This document shows positions 1-6,381 of a stretch of 10,175 nucleotides of DNA, piece by piece. Location: assembly GCA_003554945.1 (NCBI GenBank), contig PWHN01000056.1, positions 1-10,175 on the forward strand, written 5' to 3'. Below the pieces are notes generated by a model. The model worked only from the letters and a program-made list of their open reading frames with translations. It did not search any database and was not told where the DNA came from. Source of the DNA: a bacterium. Lineage in GTDB: Bacteria > T1Sed10-126. Position 1 is the first letter of the stretch. The number at the start of each line of letters is the position of its first letter. The translations under genes were made by a program, and so were the position numbers.

Positions 1-34
1 CTTCTTCAATTTCGTCGTTTTTTATGTTGGCCAT
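1..34 (-). CDS. Possible start of a downstream gene, cut by the window edge
   Basis: An ATG on the minus strand at 34-32 opens a frame reading MANIKNDEIEE to the left edge. It begins 13 bp after the stop of the kinase gene at 48, a spacing typical of co-transcribed genes. The Shine-Dalgarno sequence is weak: AAGTGATAAG lies between the stop and the ATG. Eleven residues are too few to assign a family, so this is only a plausible next gene of the same transcript. Confidence 0.35.
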   Translation of the reverse strand, partial: MANIKNDEIEE

Positions 35-47
35 ATCTTATCACTTA

Positions 48-803
48 TCAGCAAAAATATTTATCAAATAGTGTATCCAGTAATTTATCCGCTTCCTCAA
101 ATTCTTTGTTGTTTAATCTTTTGCTTAAGGTTCTATACAAAACTTTTCTATCATGCCAACGCCACCAGGGCAGCCATTTTGTTTTTCTCTCGTCAAGATC
201 AAGCAGATAAATTTTAGACGTTTCCGGGTCCACCATGAAATTGTCAAAATTCTTCAAGTCTCCGTGGTGAACTCTATTATTATGCATTAAACTTACCGTT
301 TTTACCAGATTTTCAACTACTTTTCGCACCCCTTCAGACGTTTTCACTTCATTCAAATACTCGTTCAAATGCGGCGCTTTTAGCTCCTCTGTCACTAATA
401 AACTTTCAACTTTCACACCCCGGTAGCGCCTCTCCAGGACTAAAGCCGGTTGAACGGTCCTAACGCCTATCTTATTCAAAAAAATCATCTTCGCTAAAAG
501 ATGGTGGGCAACCGAGGGAAAGAAAAATAGCCCTCGAACGGGGGCAAATAAACGAGTTGAATAACGATAACTGAATTTTTTTACATAATACCCTGCATCA
601 GAGATCTCAGTATAAAACAACTTGCGCTTATGTTTTGATTTAAAAGGTTCTTTAGGCTCGTCCTCTTCTATAAACGGCAAGAAGTCTTCAATCTGAGGAA
701 TATCAACACTTTTCGGCCAGTAAGCTGTTATCCCGGGCTTAGCCTTTTCTTTTTCTATTTGGTCCCGCGTCTCACGAACATATCCGTTCAACCATCCAAG
801 CAC
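48..803 (-). CDS. WaaP/Kdo-kinase-like lipopolysaccharide kinase family protein
   Basis: Predicted cytoplasmic sugar kinase with the protein-kinase fold, resembling the lipopolysaccharide kinase family (WaaP/KdkA, PF06293-type), which phosphorylates sugars of the LPS core. Taken as 251 residues from a GTG at 803-801. Visible motifs: the ATP-binding lysine in GYYVKKF (K75), the catalytic loop HHGDLKNFDN (D182, N188) and the metal-binding LLDLDE (D202). The frame stays open to a TTG at 878 and has no ATG before the middle of the domain. The GTG is preferred because AAAGGAG lies upstream (spacing about 13, rather long) and because the length then matches the second kinase at 1404-2165. The two proteins align from FLPF/FVPF through the catalytic loop and are diverged paralogues. 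The substrate is unknown; phosphorylation of an envelope glycan is an inference from family and context. Confidence 0.8.
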   Translation of the reverse strand: MLGWLNGYVRETRDQIEKEKAKPGITAYWPKSVDIPQIEDFLPFIEEDEPKEPFKSKHKRKLFYTEISDAGYYVKKFSYRYSTRLFAPVRGLFFFPSVAHHLLAKMIFLNKIGVRTVQPALVLERRYRGVKVESLLVTEELKAPHLNEYLNEVKTSEGVRKVVENLVKTVSLMHNNRVHHGDLKNFDNFMVDPETSKIYLLDLDERKTKWLPWWRWHDRKVLYRTLSKRLNNKEFEEADKLLDTLFDKYFC

Positions 804-1031
804 GTTAAATCGCTGTCTCCTTTCGCTGATCGCCGGGCGCGGGGCGCATGGCGTTTGGCGTAAAACCCAACTTAACAACCAATCAGAGCTAATAAGGATA
901 ACAGGATAAACTTCAGTTGAAAATTGAATAGTTAGTTAACTGCTGGTTAACCGACAGAACAGCTCACGATAATCCCTTTCAACCTATCGCATCACGGACG
1001 GGCAAAACCATCCCAGCAAAATCAACACAAC
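804..1031. other. Non-coding stretch upstream of the first kinase
   Basis: No convincing gene or promoter is visible. It contains GGATAACAGGATAAAC (897-912), a short piece of the 9-nt-period GGATAACAG-type sequence that recurs in this window, and AGTTAGTTAACTGCTGGTTA near 935-954, a degenerate relative of the GGTTAGTT tracts at 2257 and 3762. Confidence 0.4.
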
Positions 1032-1175
1032 ATTGGACTGGATAAAAATCTGATTAACTGGATTGTAACCTGGTCCATTAGCTATTGACGTTGCTTCTAT
1101 CGATTTTTGGTATTTACATTCTTTTGCTCTTTCGCTGGCTCGCAGGATCACAAGCTCGCCTGCTCAAGTTTTTTT

Positions 1176-1227
1176 GATGGCTGCGCCAGCAGCAACTTTT
1201 TGATCACTCAAAAAGTAGGAGGCGCAG
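1176..1227. repeat. Nested hairpins inside element A
   Basis: Three inverted pairings overlap here. GCTGC-gcca-GCAGC (1180-1193) is a short hairpin. CTTTTTGA-tcac-TCAAAAAG (1196-1215) is a perfect 8-bp stem. CTGCGCC (1181-1187) pairs with GGCGCAG (1221-1227), enclosing the second hairpin. The first and third share bases and therefore exclude each other. The first hairpin corresponds by position, after T7G, to hairpins in the related elements at 2386, 3883 and 9964. Confidence 0.6.
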
Positions 1228-1238
1228 TAGATTGACAT

Positions 1239-1260
1239 AAAAATGAATTCATTCATTTTT
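1239..1260. repeat. AT-rich palindrome
   Basis: AAAAATGAAT and ATTCATTTTT flank a TC centre, a perfect 10-bp inverted repeat within element A. A T run follows, but the stem is too AT-rich to call a terminator. Confidence 0.5.
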
Positions 1261-1332
1261 TGCTCAATCTCAAGTCACCAATCAAAAAAATATACGGGTT
1301 CAATCCAGTTAATCCTGTAAATCCCGTCCAAT

Positions 1333-1403
1333 TGCCCTTGACCTTGACTTTGATTTTATGCCTCTCATCCGTATAATCCGTGTCCCAAAACTTCAACAAA
1401 AGG
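1333..1403. repeat. CTTGAC-type hexamer tract between element A and the second kinase
   Basis: CCTTGACCTTGACTTTGATT (1337-1356) is a short hexamer-like repeat. The same combination, the right arm of the element followed by CTTGACCTTGAC and GACTTTGACCTTGATTT, recurs at 4107-4197, so this tract travels with the element's right end. The rest, up to the kinase stop at 1404, shows nothing recognisable; no terminator is visible. Confidence 0.4.
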
Positions 1404-2165
1404 CTACAACTGTTTTCTCGCGCGGTGGACAATAAATTTTTTCACCAACATTGAGCGTGGATTTATGCAATGAAACCTCTCTATTAGCTCGGTTTCACAA
1501 ATATCCCTCTCCTCTTTCCGACTCAATTTTAGCCAGCTCTGCAGATAACGGCGCAGATCACGGAGCTTGCTCGGCAGCCAGCGATAATCTACCTTTAAAT
1601 CGTCGTAATCCGTCCAGGCAAGCTCCGCCTCTTCGTCCATCAGCAAATTATCCAGCTTCGTATCGCCGTAGGCAATATTCAGCGCGTGCATCCGCTGCAG
1701 AACTTTCAAGCCCCGTTCAAAGAAATCATAGGCTTCCTCAACCGAAGCCTCCTTCAAATAAGCAGACAACGAAGTCCCCTTGATCTGCTCAAGAACGACA
1801 AGACTGCTGCGCTTCAACCAGCTCTCCCGCCTCTCCAGGGCCAACAGCGGCCGGGCAACGTTAAATCCGTTCTCCTTCAGTTGAAGCAACCGCTCAAACT
1901 GCTGGTGGCCATATCGCTTCCAGTCAAACATTTCTCGAAGCCAGTCACCCCAGCGGTCGGACGCGGCGTAGGTAAACAGTTTCACATAGACCCTGCCGGC
2001 CGGACTCTGCCAGCGATAAGTCTTGCGCGAGTGCGAGTCCTTTACTGGCTCCACCGGCGGCCGACCGTCAAGGAAGGGGACAAACCACTCCGCCTCCAGC
2101 TCCGGATGTTCTCCGCGCCTCCAGATTTCTAAACTGTCTCTCTGCCAGTAATCAATATCTTCCAT
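1404..2165 (-). CDS. WaaP/Kdo-kinase-like lipopolysaccharide kinase family protein (second copy)
   Basis: A 253-residue predicted kinase-fold protein of the same family as the product at 48-803. Visible motifs: the ATP-binding lysine K62 in VYVKLF, the catalytic loop AYGDTKLDN (D168, N173) and the metal-binding TDYDD (D186). The usual HGD of the family is replaced by YGD, while the catalytic aspartate is kept. The ATG at 2165 is supported by GCGGAGAC eight to nine bases upstream. The N-terminal part resembles the first kinase (FVPF... EP... SRKTYRW against FLPF... EP... KRKLFYT), but the two are clearly diverged, so they may act on different sugars or positions. The role is inferred as phosphorylation of an envelope-glycan sugar in the cytoplasm; the substrate is not known. 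Confidence 0.8.
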   Translation of the reverse strand: MEDIDYWQRDSLEIWRRGEHPELEAEWFVPFLDGRPPVEPVKDSHSRKTYRWQSPAGRVYVKLFTYAASDRWGDWLREMFDWKRYGHQQFERLLQLKENGFNVARPLLALERRESWLKRSSLVVLEQIKGTSLSAYLKEASVEEAYDFFERGLKVLQRMHALNIAYGDTKLDNLLMDEEAELAWTDYDDLKVDYRWLPSKLRDLRRYLQSWLKLSRKEERDICETELIERFHCINPRSMLVKKFIVHRARKQL

Positions 2166-2256
2166 AATTTTGTCTCCGCTCTCCTGAATACAAAATCACT
2201 CGTCAGCACTAACCAACCCCACATTTCCCGCTTAATAATATAACACAAACACTAAT
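2166..2256. other. Leader of the second kinase gene
   Basis: It contains the Shine-Dalgarno region of the kinase gene and AT-rich sequence (TAATAATATAACAC, 2233-2246) that reads TATATT/TATTAT on the minus strand and could serve as a -10. I find no -35 at the right spacing, so no promoter is called. Confidence 0.3.
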
Positions 2257-2310
2257 AGTTGGTTAGTTGGTTGGTTAGTTGGTTGGTTAGTTGGTTGGTT
2301 GGCTAGTTGA
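2257..2310. repeat. 12-nt tandem repeat GGTTAGTTGGTT
   Basis: Three perfect contiguous copies of GGTTAGTTGGTT (2261-2296) are followed by a degenerate GGTTGGCTAGTTGA. A decayed version lies at 3762-3810. Both tracts run directly into the same 44-bp repeat, so they form one composite unit flanking the ATPase gene. Tracts of this kind are prone to slippage. Confidence 0.8.
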
Positions 2311-2316
2311 CGAGAA

Positions 2317-2403
2317 AAAACCTATCTATTGGACAGGATATAAATCTGATTAACTGGATTGTATCCTGGTTCATTATATTTTTTTGCGCGGCTTTAGCCG
2401 CGC
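2317..2403. repeat. Truncated element copy B: left arm, T7 and hairpin
   Basis: 2317-2360 is identical, base for base, to 3811-3854. It is followed by T7G (2379-2386) and a perfect 8-bp hairpin, GCGCGGCT-tt-AGCCGCGC (2386-2403). The ATPase stop codon begins two bases further on, at 2405-2407. No second hairpin and no right inverted arm follow, so the element is cut off where the gene begins. Confidence 0.7.
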
Positions 2404-2404
2404 C

Positions 2405-3688
2405 TTATCCGACATCCCCCAGAAACCACTTCCAGGCCGGGATTATCTCGATATGCAGACCAGACTTTGTCAAAGTCTCTTCCTCACGCATGGTTATTAT
2501 CTGACATTTATCCCCTCCCAGCTCTGCAGCGGCTTCAAGCAGTGCCTCAACTTCACGCCTCCTGGTTTCTCTCCCGGACAGATCCCAGCAGACCTGAATT
2601 AACCTCTGACCCTCGTTTTCTTTCCGCAGCAGAAAATCCACTTCTCGCCCGCTTTCTGTTTTGTAGTAATAGATTTCATAATTGCGGCGCTTCAATTCAA
2701 TGAAAACAGCATTCTCAAGGTAGTTACCCCTGGTTTCAGTAAATTTGAACGCCACATTCTCCACGATACCGTTATCAATACAGTAAATTTTCTTCGGATT
2801 AACCTGTTGTTTTTTTACGGAAGTTGAAAAAACAGGCACTGTAAATAACAACCAGGCTTCCTTAAGGTGCTGCACGTAATGGCGCAGGGTATCACCGCTC
2901 TCTACCCCGACCGGCTGCTTTAGCTTCCCCGGCGAAAACAACCCGCCAACATTACTTACCAGAAAATAACTCAACCGTTTTAAGGCATCCACTTTTGAAA
3001 CTCCATGCCGGGCCACCACGTCACGAAAAATTACGTCTTCATAAACACTTTTTAATAGTTCTCGATTCTCGTACTTCCAGTAGAGCGGCATCCCACCATA
3101 TTGTAAAAACTGCTTGAACAGCTTCAAATAATGAACCGTCCTCTCACTGGTCAACCGCTGACCCGGTTGCCAGACCGTCTCCTCTTTAAATCGCAAAAAT
3201 TCATCGAATGAGAAAGGAAATAAATGGTGGGAAAGGTGGCGACCGGTTAATTTGCTGCCCAGCTCCCGGTCAAGAAGTTGACTGTTTGAACCGGTAAGAA
3301 TAACTTTGAAACCGCCGTCCATGAGCCGGCGCACAAACCGCTCCCAGCCTGCGACGTTCTGCACCTCATCAAGAAAAAACACCCGGCGCTCGCCAAACTC
3401 TTCCAGTAAAACTTCGTAGATCAACTGAAAGTCACCGGCTTTTACTTCTATTAGCCTGTCATCATCAAAATTAATAGCATAATATTCCTCCGCTTCAAAA
3501 CAGCTTCCGGCAAGCTGCCGCAGCAGCGTCGTCTTCCCCACCCGTCTCAGCCCGGCTATATCAATCACATGTTCCAGCTCTATTTTCCCTTCCAACTCCT
3601 CCAGGAGGTTGCGATTTATTCCCCCGTCAATCTGATGAAACATCTCCCACTGATCATTAACCGCCCGAACTAATTTTTCTTTCTCCAT
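2405..3688 (-). CDS. AAA_14 / DUF4143 family ATPase
   Basis: A predicted cytoplasmic P-loop ATPase of 427 residues, the usual length for the AAA_14-DUF4143 family. Visible: Walker A GLRRVGKTT (about 46-54), Walker B VFFLDEVQ (D107, E108), a sensor-type ILTGSNS (about 130-136), and a C-terminal DUF4143 domain with the nuclease-like segment YLENAVF... GREVDFLL... LIQVCWD (about 323-370). That segment lacks the ExK of active PD-(D/E)XK enzymes, which is common in this family. The frame extends to a TTG at 3697, but AGGAG (3702-3698) abuts that TTG and sits nine bases from the ATG at 3688, so the ATG is the start. The family's role is poorly known. The gene stands alone between two identical direct repeats, which suggests acquisition as a unit. 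Confidence 0.85.
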   Translation of the reverse strand: MEKEKLVRAVNDQWEMFHQIDGGINRNLLEELEGKIELEHVIDIAGLRRVGKTTLLRQLAGSCFEAEEYYAINFDDDRLIEVKAGDFQLIYEVLLEEFGERRVFFLDEVQNVAGWERFVRRLMDGGFKVILTGSNSQLLDRELGSKLTGRHLSHHLFPFSFDEFLRFKEETVWQPGQRLTSERTVHYLKLFKQFLQYGGMPLYWKYENRELLKSVYEDVIFRDVVARHGVSKVDALKRLSYFLVSNVGGLFSPGKLKQPVGVESGDTLRHYVQHLKEAWLLFTVPVFSTSVKKQQVNPKKIYCIDNGIVENVAFKFTETRGNYLENAVFIELKRRNYEIYYYKTESGREVDFLLRKENEGQRLIQVCWDLSGRETRRREVEALLEAAAELGGDKCQIITMREEETLTKSGLHIEIIPAWKWFLGDVG

Positions 3689-3702
3689 ATTAACCAACTC
3701 CT

Positions 3703-3753
3703 ATTATGCTTTTGTGCCACTAAAAGCATAATGCCAATCGTCTAAAAGATCAA
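3703..3753 (-). promoter_or_regulatory. Promoter with operator-like inverted repeat for the ATPase gene
   Basis: On the minus strand TTGATC (3753-3748) and TATGCT (3730-3725) are 17 bp apart, each matching four of six consensus bases. A perfect 11-bp inverted repeat, ATTATGCTTTT at 3703-3713 and AAAAGCATAAT at 3722-3732, covers the -10 and the expected start of transcription and ends directly beside the AGGAG ribosome-binding site. It could be an operator or an mRNA hairpin controlling access to the Shine-Dalgarno sequence. Confidence 0.45.
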
Positions 3754-3761
3754 GTAACTTT

Positions 3762-3810
3762 TTGACTGACTGGCTGGTTTGTTAGTTGGCTGGTTAGCTG
3801 GTTGGCCAGG
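3762..3810. repeat. Degenerate GGTTAGTT tandem tract
   Basis: TTGACTGACTGGCTGG followed by TTTGTTAGTTGGCTGGTTAG and CTGGTTGGCCAGG is a decayed form of the 12-nt repeat at 2257-2310, again leading directly into the 44-bp repeat. Confidence 0.6.
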
Positions 3811-3854
3811 AAAACCTATCTATTGGACAGGATATAAATCTGATTAACTGGATT
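3811..3854. repeat. Second copy of the 44-bp direct repeat
   Basis: Identical to 2317-2360 and in the same orientation, 1494 bp away. From 3822 on it forms the left arm of element C. Recombination between the two copies would remove the ATPase gene and its promoter as one piece. Confidence 0.85.
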
Positions 3855-4106
3855 AAATACGGGCTTAAAGGCATTTTTTTGAGTGCTGTTTTAACAGCAC
3901 CCTGACGAAGCCATTCGCCAGGCACCGGTGGGGCGCTTTTAAATTCACGCCACGCGCCCTGCACCCTGCGCTCCTCGCCTATCGCACTTAAGTCATGCGG
4001 TTTTTCGCTTCTCGCCCTGTCGCTCATTCGCTCCTCGCCCTTTCCCCCACTCCCCCACCTCCCACTCGCGCCCTTTATCCTGTCTATCCCGTAAATCCCG
4101 TCCATT
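3822..4106. mobile_element. MITE-like ~285-bp element C with terminal inverted repeats
   Basis: The left arm at 3822-3855 (ATTGGACAGGATATAAATCT then GATTAACTGG) is matched by an inverted right arm at 4077-4106 (ATCCTGTCTATCCCG... CCCGTCCATT). The arms follow the same left/right pattern as in element A. The interior carries T7G (3874-3881), hairpin GTGCTGTT-tt-AACAGCAC (3883-3900) and hairpin CCTGACGAA-gcca-TTCGCCAGG (3901-3922, one mismatch). The remainder, 3923-4076, is C-rich low-complexity sequence (CGCCCTGCACCCTGCGCTCC and similar) without a gene. The right arm has a 9-nt period, which is why its translations read NPV/YPV repeats; those are not proteins. Confidence 0.6.
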
Positions 4107-4195
4107 TTCTCTTGAACTTGATCTGCGCTCTTGACCTTGACCTACCGCCCGTCATTCCGGCCCCTGAGCCGGAATCCAGTGACTTTGACCTTGAT
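4107..4195. repeat. CTTGAC hexamers and a REP-like hairpin after the dehydratase gene
   Basis: It holds CTTGAACTTGATCTGC, CTTGACCTTGACC and GACTTTGACCTTGATTT, shared with the tract at 1333-1403. Embedded in it is a perfect 8-bp hairpin, ATTCCGGC (4154-4161), loop CCCTGA, GCCGGAAT (4168-4175), with the GTCATTCCGG... CCGGAATCCAG context of a widespread dispersed repeat. On the minus strand the hairpin lies about 20 bp past the dehydratase stop. It has no following U run, so it is not called an intrinsic terminator. Confidence 0.5.
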
Positions 4196-6121
4196 TTAAT
4201 GAACTTCCGCCCGCTCGCCTTTCCGCAGTTCCTCCAGCAGTTCCCGCACCTCCTCTTCACCGATATCGCCACCATAAAACCGCTCACGCTGCGCCTCAAT
4301 CTCTTCAATTATCCCCCCCGCATCACCACCATCACCCTCATACCTGTATATCCGCTCCTGCACGTAAGCTTCTTCCCGCTCCTCCGGATAAAACAGCTCC
4401 TCACAGAGCTTCTCCCCCGGCCTCTGACCGACAATCTCAATCCCGATCTCTTCCTCCTCAAAACCACTCAACCGGATCATATCCCGGGCCAGCTCCGTAA
4501 TCTGCACCGGCTCGCCCATGTCGAGTATACAGATCTCACCACCCGCAGCCAGCGTCGCCGACTTCAAGACCAGGTAAACCGCTTCACCGACGGTCATAAA
4601 GTATCGCTTCATCCGCGGATCGGTCACCGTCACCGGCCCCCCCGCTTCAATCTGCTGCTCAAACAGCTCGACCACACTGCCGCTGCTGCCCAGCACATTA
4701 CCAAACCGGACGGAAAGAAACTTCGTCTCCCCCGCCTCCCCGTAACGCCGGTCAAACTCCCGCGTCAATAGCTCAGCAACCCGCTTGCTCATCCCCATCA
4801 CCGAGCTCGGTTTAACCGCCTTGTCGGTAGAGATCGAAAGAAACAACCCGGCACCACTCTCGCGGGCCGCACGGGCACAGTTATAAGTCCCATAAACGTT
4901 CGTCCGCAGCGCCGCAGCCGGATTCTTCTCCATCATCGGCACGTGTTTGTGGGCCGCCGCGTGCAGAACAATCTCCGGTTTATAGTCCGCAAACAGCTTC
5001 TTAATCCGCGGCACGTCACTGACGTCGGCGACCACCTCTTCAAATTCCAGCCCCGGCTCCTCGGCCGCCAGTTCGTGAGCAATACGAAACAGGTTGTTCT
5101 CACTGTTGTCCAGCAGCACCAGTCGCTCCGGCTCACAGAGCGCCACCTGGCGGCAGATCTCCGAGCCAATCGACCCCCCGGCCCCGGTAACCAGCACCCG
5201 CCGCCCTTCAAACCGAGGACGAATATCTTCAAGCTTCAGATCCAGCGGCTCCCGCGGCAGCAGATCCTTCATCTCCACTTCCTTAATCCGCGACCGCGAA
5301 AGGTCGCCGGTCAGCATCGGACGAATATCAGGCAGCGTCATCGTCTGCAAGCCGAGCTCCTTGGCCCAGAAGGTCAAATCTCGAATCAACGCGGAGCTGA
5401 CCGAGGGGAAGGCCATCAACAGCGCCTCAGCGTCACGCTCGCGACTAATTTTTTCCAGCTCCGCCAGACCGCCCAACACTTTGTGTCCCAGGAAACGCCG
5501 CCCCTGTTTCTCCGGGTCATCGTCCAGTAGGCCGATCACCCGGCCAATGTGCGGATTGCGTTTAATCTCCTGCAGCACCAGCCGGCCCGCCTCGCCGGCA
5601 CCGGCGATCAACAGCCGGCGGCGCGAACTCCTGGCGGCCGCACGGGCTCGACTGCGGTGCCTCCGGGTGCGAGCAAAGCGAACCCCCAGCCGCAATCCAC
5701 CACTACTGAGGAAGAGAAATATACCGTTCAGCAGGAGAATACGAGTCGAATATTGAAGCGGAAACAAAAAGTAGGTAAGTAGGCCATACAAAACAGCCCC
5801 GGCACAACCGCCGGCAATCACTACCCCCAGCTCGTCAAGGGTAAAGAAGCGCCACAACCGCTGGTAGAAGCCAAGCAGGTGAAAGAGCAGTAGACAACCG
5901 GCCATGTAAACAAAAAGGAACCAGCCACGGGCTGTTAATATCTCCACCGCCCCAGACCACCCATAAAGAAACAGATAAGCAGCCAGCAGGGAGAGCAGAA
6001 TAGCAAGCAGATCACCGGCCAGCAGCATAACCAGCTTCAGCCGGCGCGGCAGCGCAAATCCCCACTCCAACACCCGGTTGGGGGCAGAGGTTGAAAGTTG
6101 AAAGTTATCCACCCAGTTCAT
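4196..6121 (-). CDS. Membrane UDP-N-acetylhexosamine 4,6-dehydratase, PglF/CapD/FlaA1 family
   Basis: An inner-membrane dehydratase (641 residues, the full length of the long PglF/CapD type) that makes a UDP-4-keto-6-deoxy-HexNAc for surface glycans. Order of parts: four hydrophobic segments (about 31-53, 66-86, 97-119, 126-146), a first Rossmann domain (LLIAGAGEAG, 171-179), then the extended-SDR catalytic domain with NAD motif VTGAGGSIG (311-319), HAAAHKHVPMME and active site STDKAVKPSSVMGMSK. T432-D433-K434 plus M442 match the PglF pattern, in which Met replaces the usual SDR Tyr. GGGAGG abuts the ATG at 6121, while a GTG three codons later (6112) has ideal spacing, so the true start may be the GTG. 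The first codons (FQLSTS) arise from a TTGAAAGTTGAAAG repeat. It lies 260 bp downstream of the phosphoglycosyltransferase gene and is probably functionally coupled to it. Confidence 0.92.
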   Translation of the reverse strand: MNWVDNFQLSTSAPNRVLEWGFALPRRLKLVMLLAGDLLAILLSLLAAYLFLYGWSGAVEILTARGWFLFVYMAGCLLLFHLLGFYQRLWRFFTLDELGVVIAGGCAGAVLYGLLTYFLFPLQYSTRILLLNGIFLFLSSGGLRLGVRFARTRRHRSRARAAARSSRRRLLIAGAGEAGRLVLQEIKRNPHIGRVIGLLDDDPEKQGRRFLGHKVLGGLAELEKISRERDAEALLMAFPSVSSALIRDLTFWAKELGLQTMTLPDIRPMLTGDLSRSRIKEVEMKDLLPREPLDLKLEDIRPRFEGRRVLVTGAGGSIGSEICRQVALCEPERLVLLDNSENNLFRIAHELAAEEPGLEFEEVVADVSDVPRIKKLFADYKPEIVLHAAAHKHVPMMEKNPAAALRTNVYGTYNCARAARESGAGLFLSISTDKAVKPSSVMGMSKRVAELLTREFDRRYGEAGETKFLSVRFGNVLGSSGSVVELFEQQIEAGGPVTVTDPRMKRYFMTVGEAVYLVLKSATLAAGGEICILDMGEPVQITELARDMIRLSGFEEEEIGIEIVGQRPGEKLCEELFYPEEREEAYVQERIYRYEGDGGDAGGIIEEIEAQRERFYGGDIGEEEVRELLEELRKGERAEVH

Positions 6122-6381
6122 CCTCCCAGTGCTGTCTGAGCTTTGCTAACTTACACTTCAGACATTGTATCATGTTTGAAACCGCTGACGAAGACACCGC
6201 AGAACCCTCCAACGCTGCTTCATTGTCGCGCCTAACGCGCCAATCCATCTTGAAGATCCCCTGATTCAGGGCCTGCAGTATATATGTGGCTCACGAGCAC
6301 AACGGGCTTTTGATGTCCAAGGTTTTTAGGGCTTGACCTTTATCCCATGCCCCAGGCTGGTTTTAGCTCACTACTCCAGAT
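6122..6381. other. Spacer between the two glycan-initiation genes
   Basis: No gene seen. On the minus strand GATACAATG around 6172 contains a TACAAT that could serve as a -10, but no -35 fits, so it is unclear whether the dehydratase has its own promoter. A 6-bp perfect inverted repeat, CCCTGA-t-TCAGGG, lies at 6259-6271. No intrinsic terminator is recognisable after the stop at 6382. Confidence 0.35.

Larger units (their letters stand above)
1032..1332. mobile_element. MITE-like ~300-bp element A with terminal inverted repeats
   Basis: The left arm at 1032-1065 (ATTGGACTGGAT... GATTAACTGGATTG) is repeated in inverted form at 1301-1332 (CAATCCAGTTAATCC... CCCGTCCAAT). The arms match over most of 32-34 nt, with the last 15 bases of each arm identical. 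No ORF of useful size lies between them, so the element is non-autonomous if it is mobile. The interior holds a T7 tract followed by G (1169-1175), nested hairpins (1176-1227) and an AT-rich palindrome (1239-1260). A second element with the same ends and nearly the same size lies at 3822-4106. No target-site duplication is obvious. It could instead be a bacterial interspersed repeat spread by recombination. Confidence 0.6.

Noticed and set aside
804-878. TTG start for the first kinase at 878
   Set aside because: The added residues (CAPRPAISERR) come from C/G-rich low-complexity sequence with no counterpart in the second kinase; the GTG at 803 gives a matching length.
2386-2403. Strong GC-rich hairpin directly after the ATPase stop as an intrinsic terminator
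   Set aside because: Read on the minus strand the hairpin is followed by A7; the T7 tract precedes it on the plus strand. It lacks the 3' U run and belongs to the element's hairpin family.
3995-5756. Long plus-strand ORFs (3995-4771, 4943-5530, 5094-5756)
   Set aside because: Antisense to the well-supported dehydratase gene, rich in Arg/Pro/Ser as expected for shadow frames. The YPVYPVNPV start is the translated 9-nt repeat of the element's right arm.
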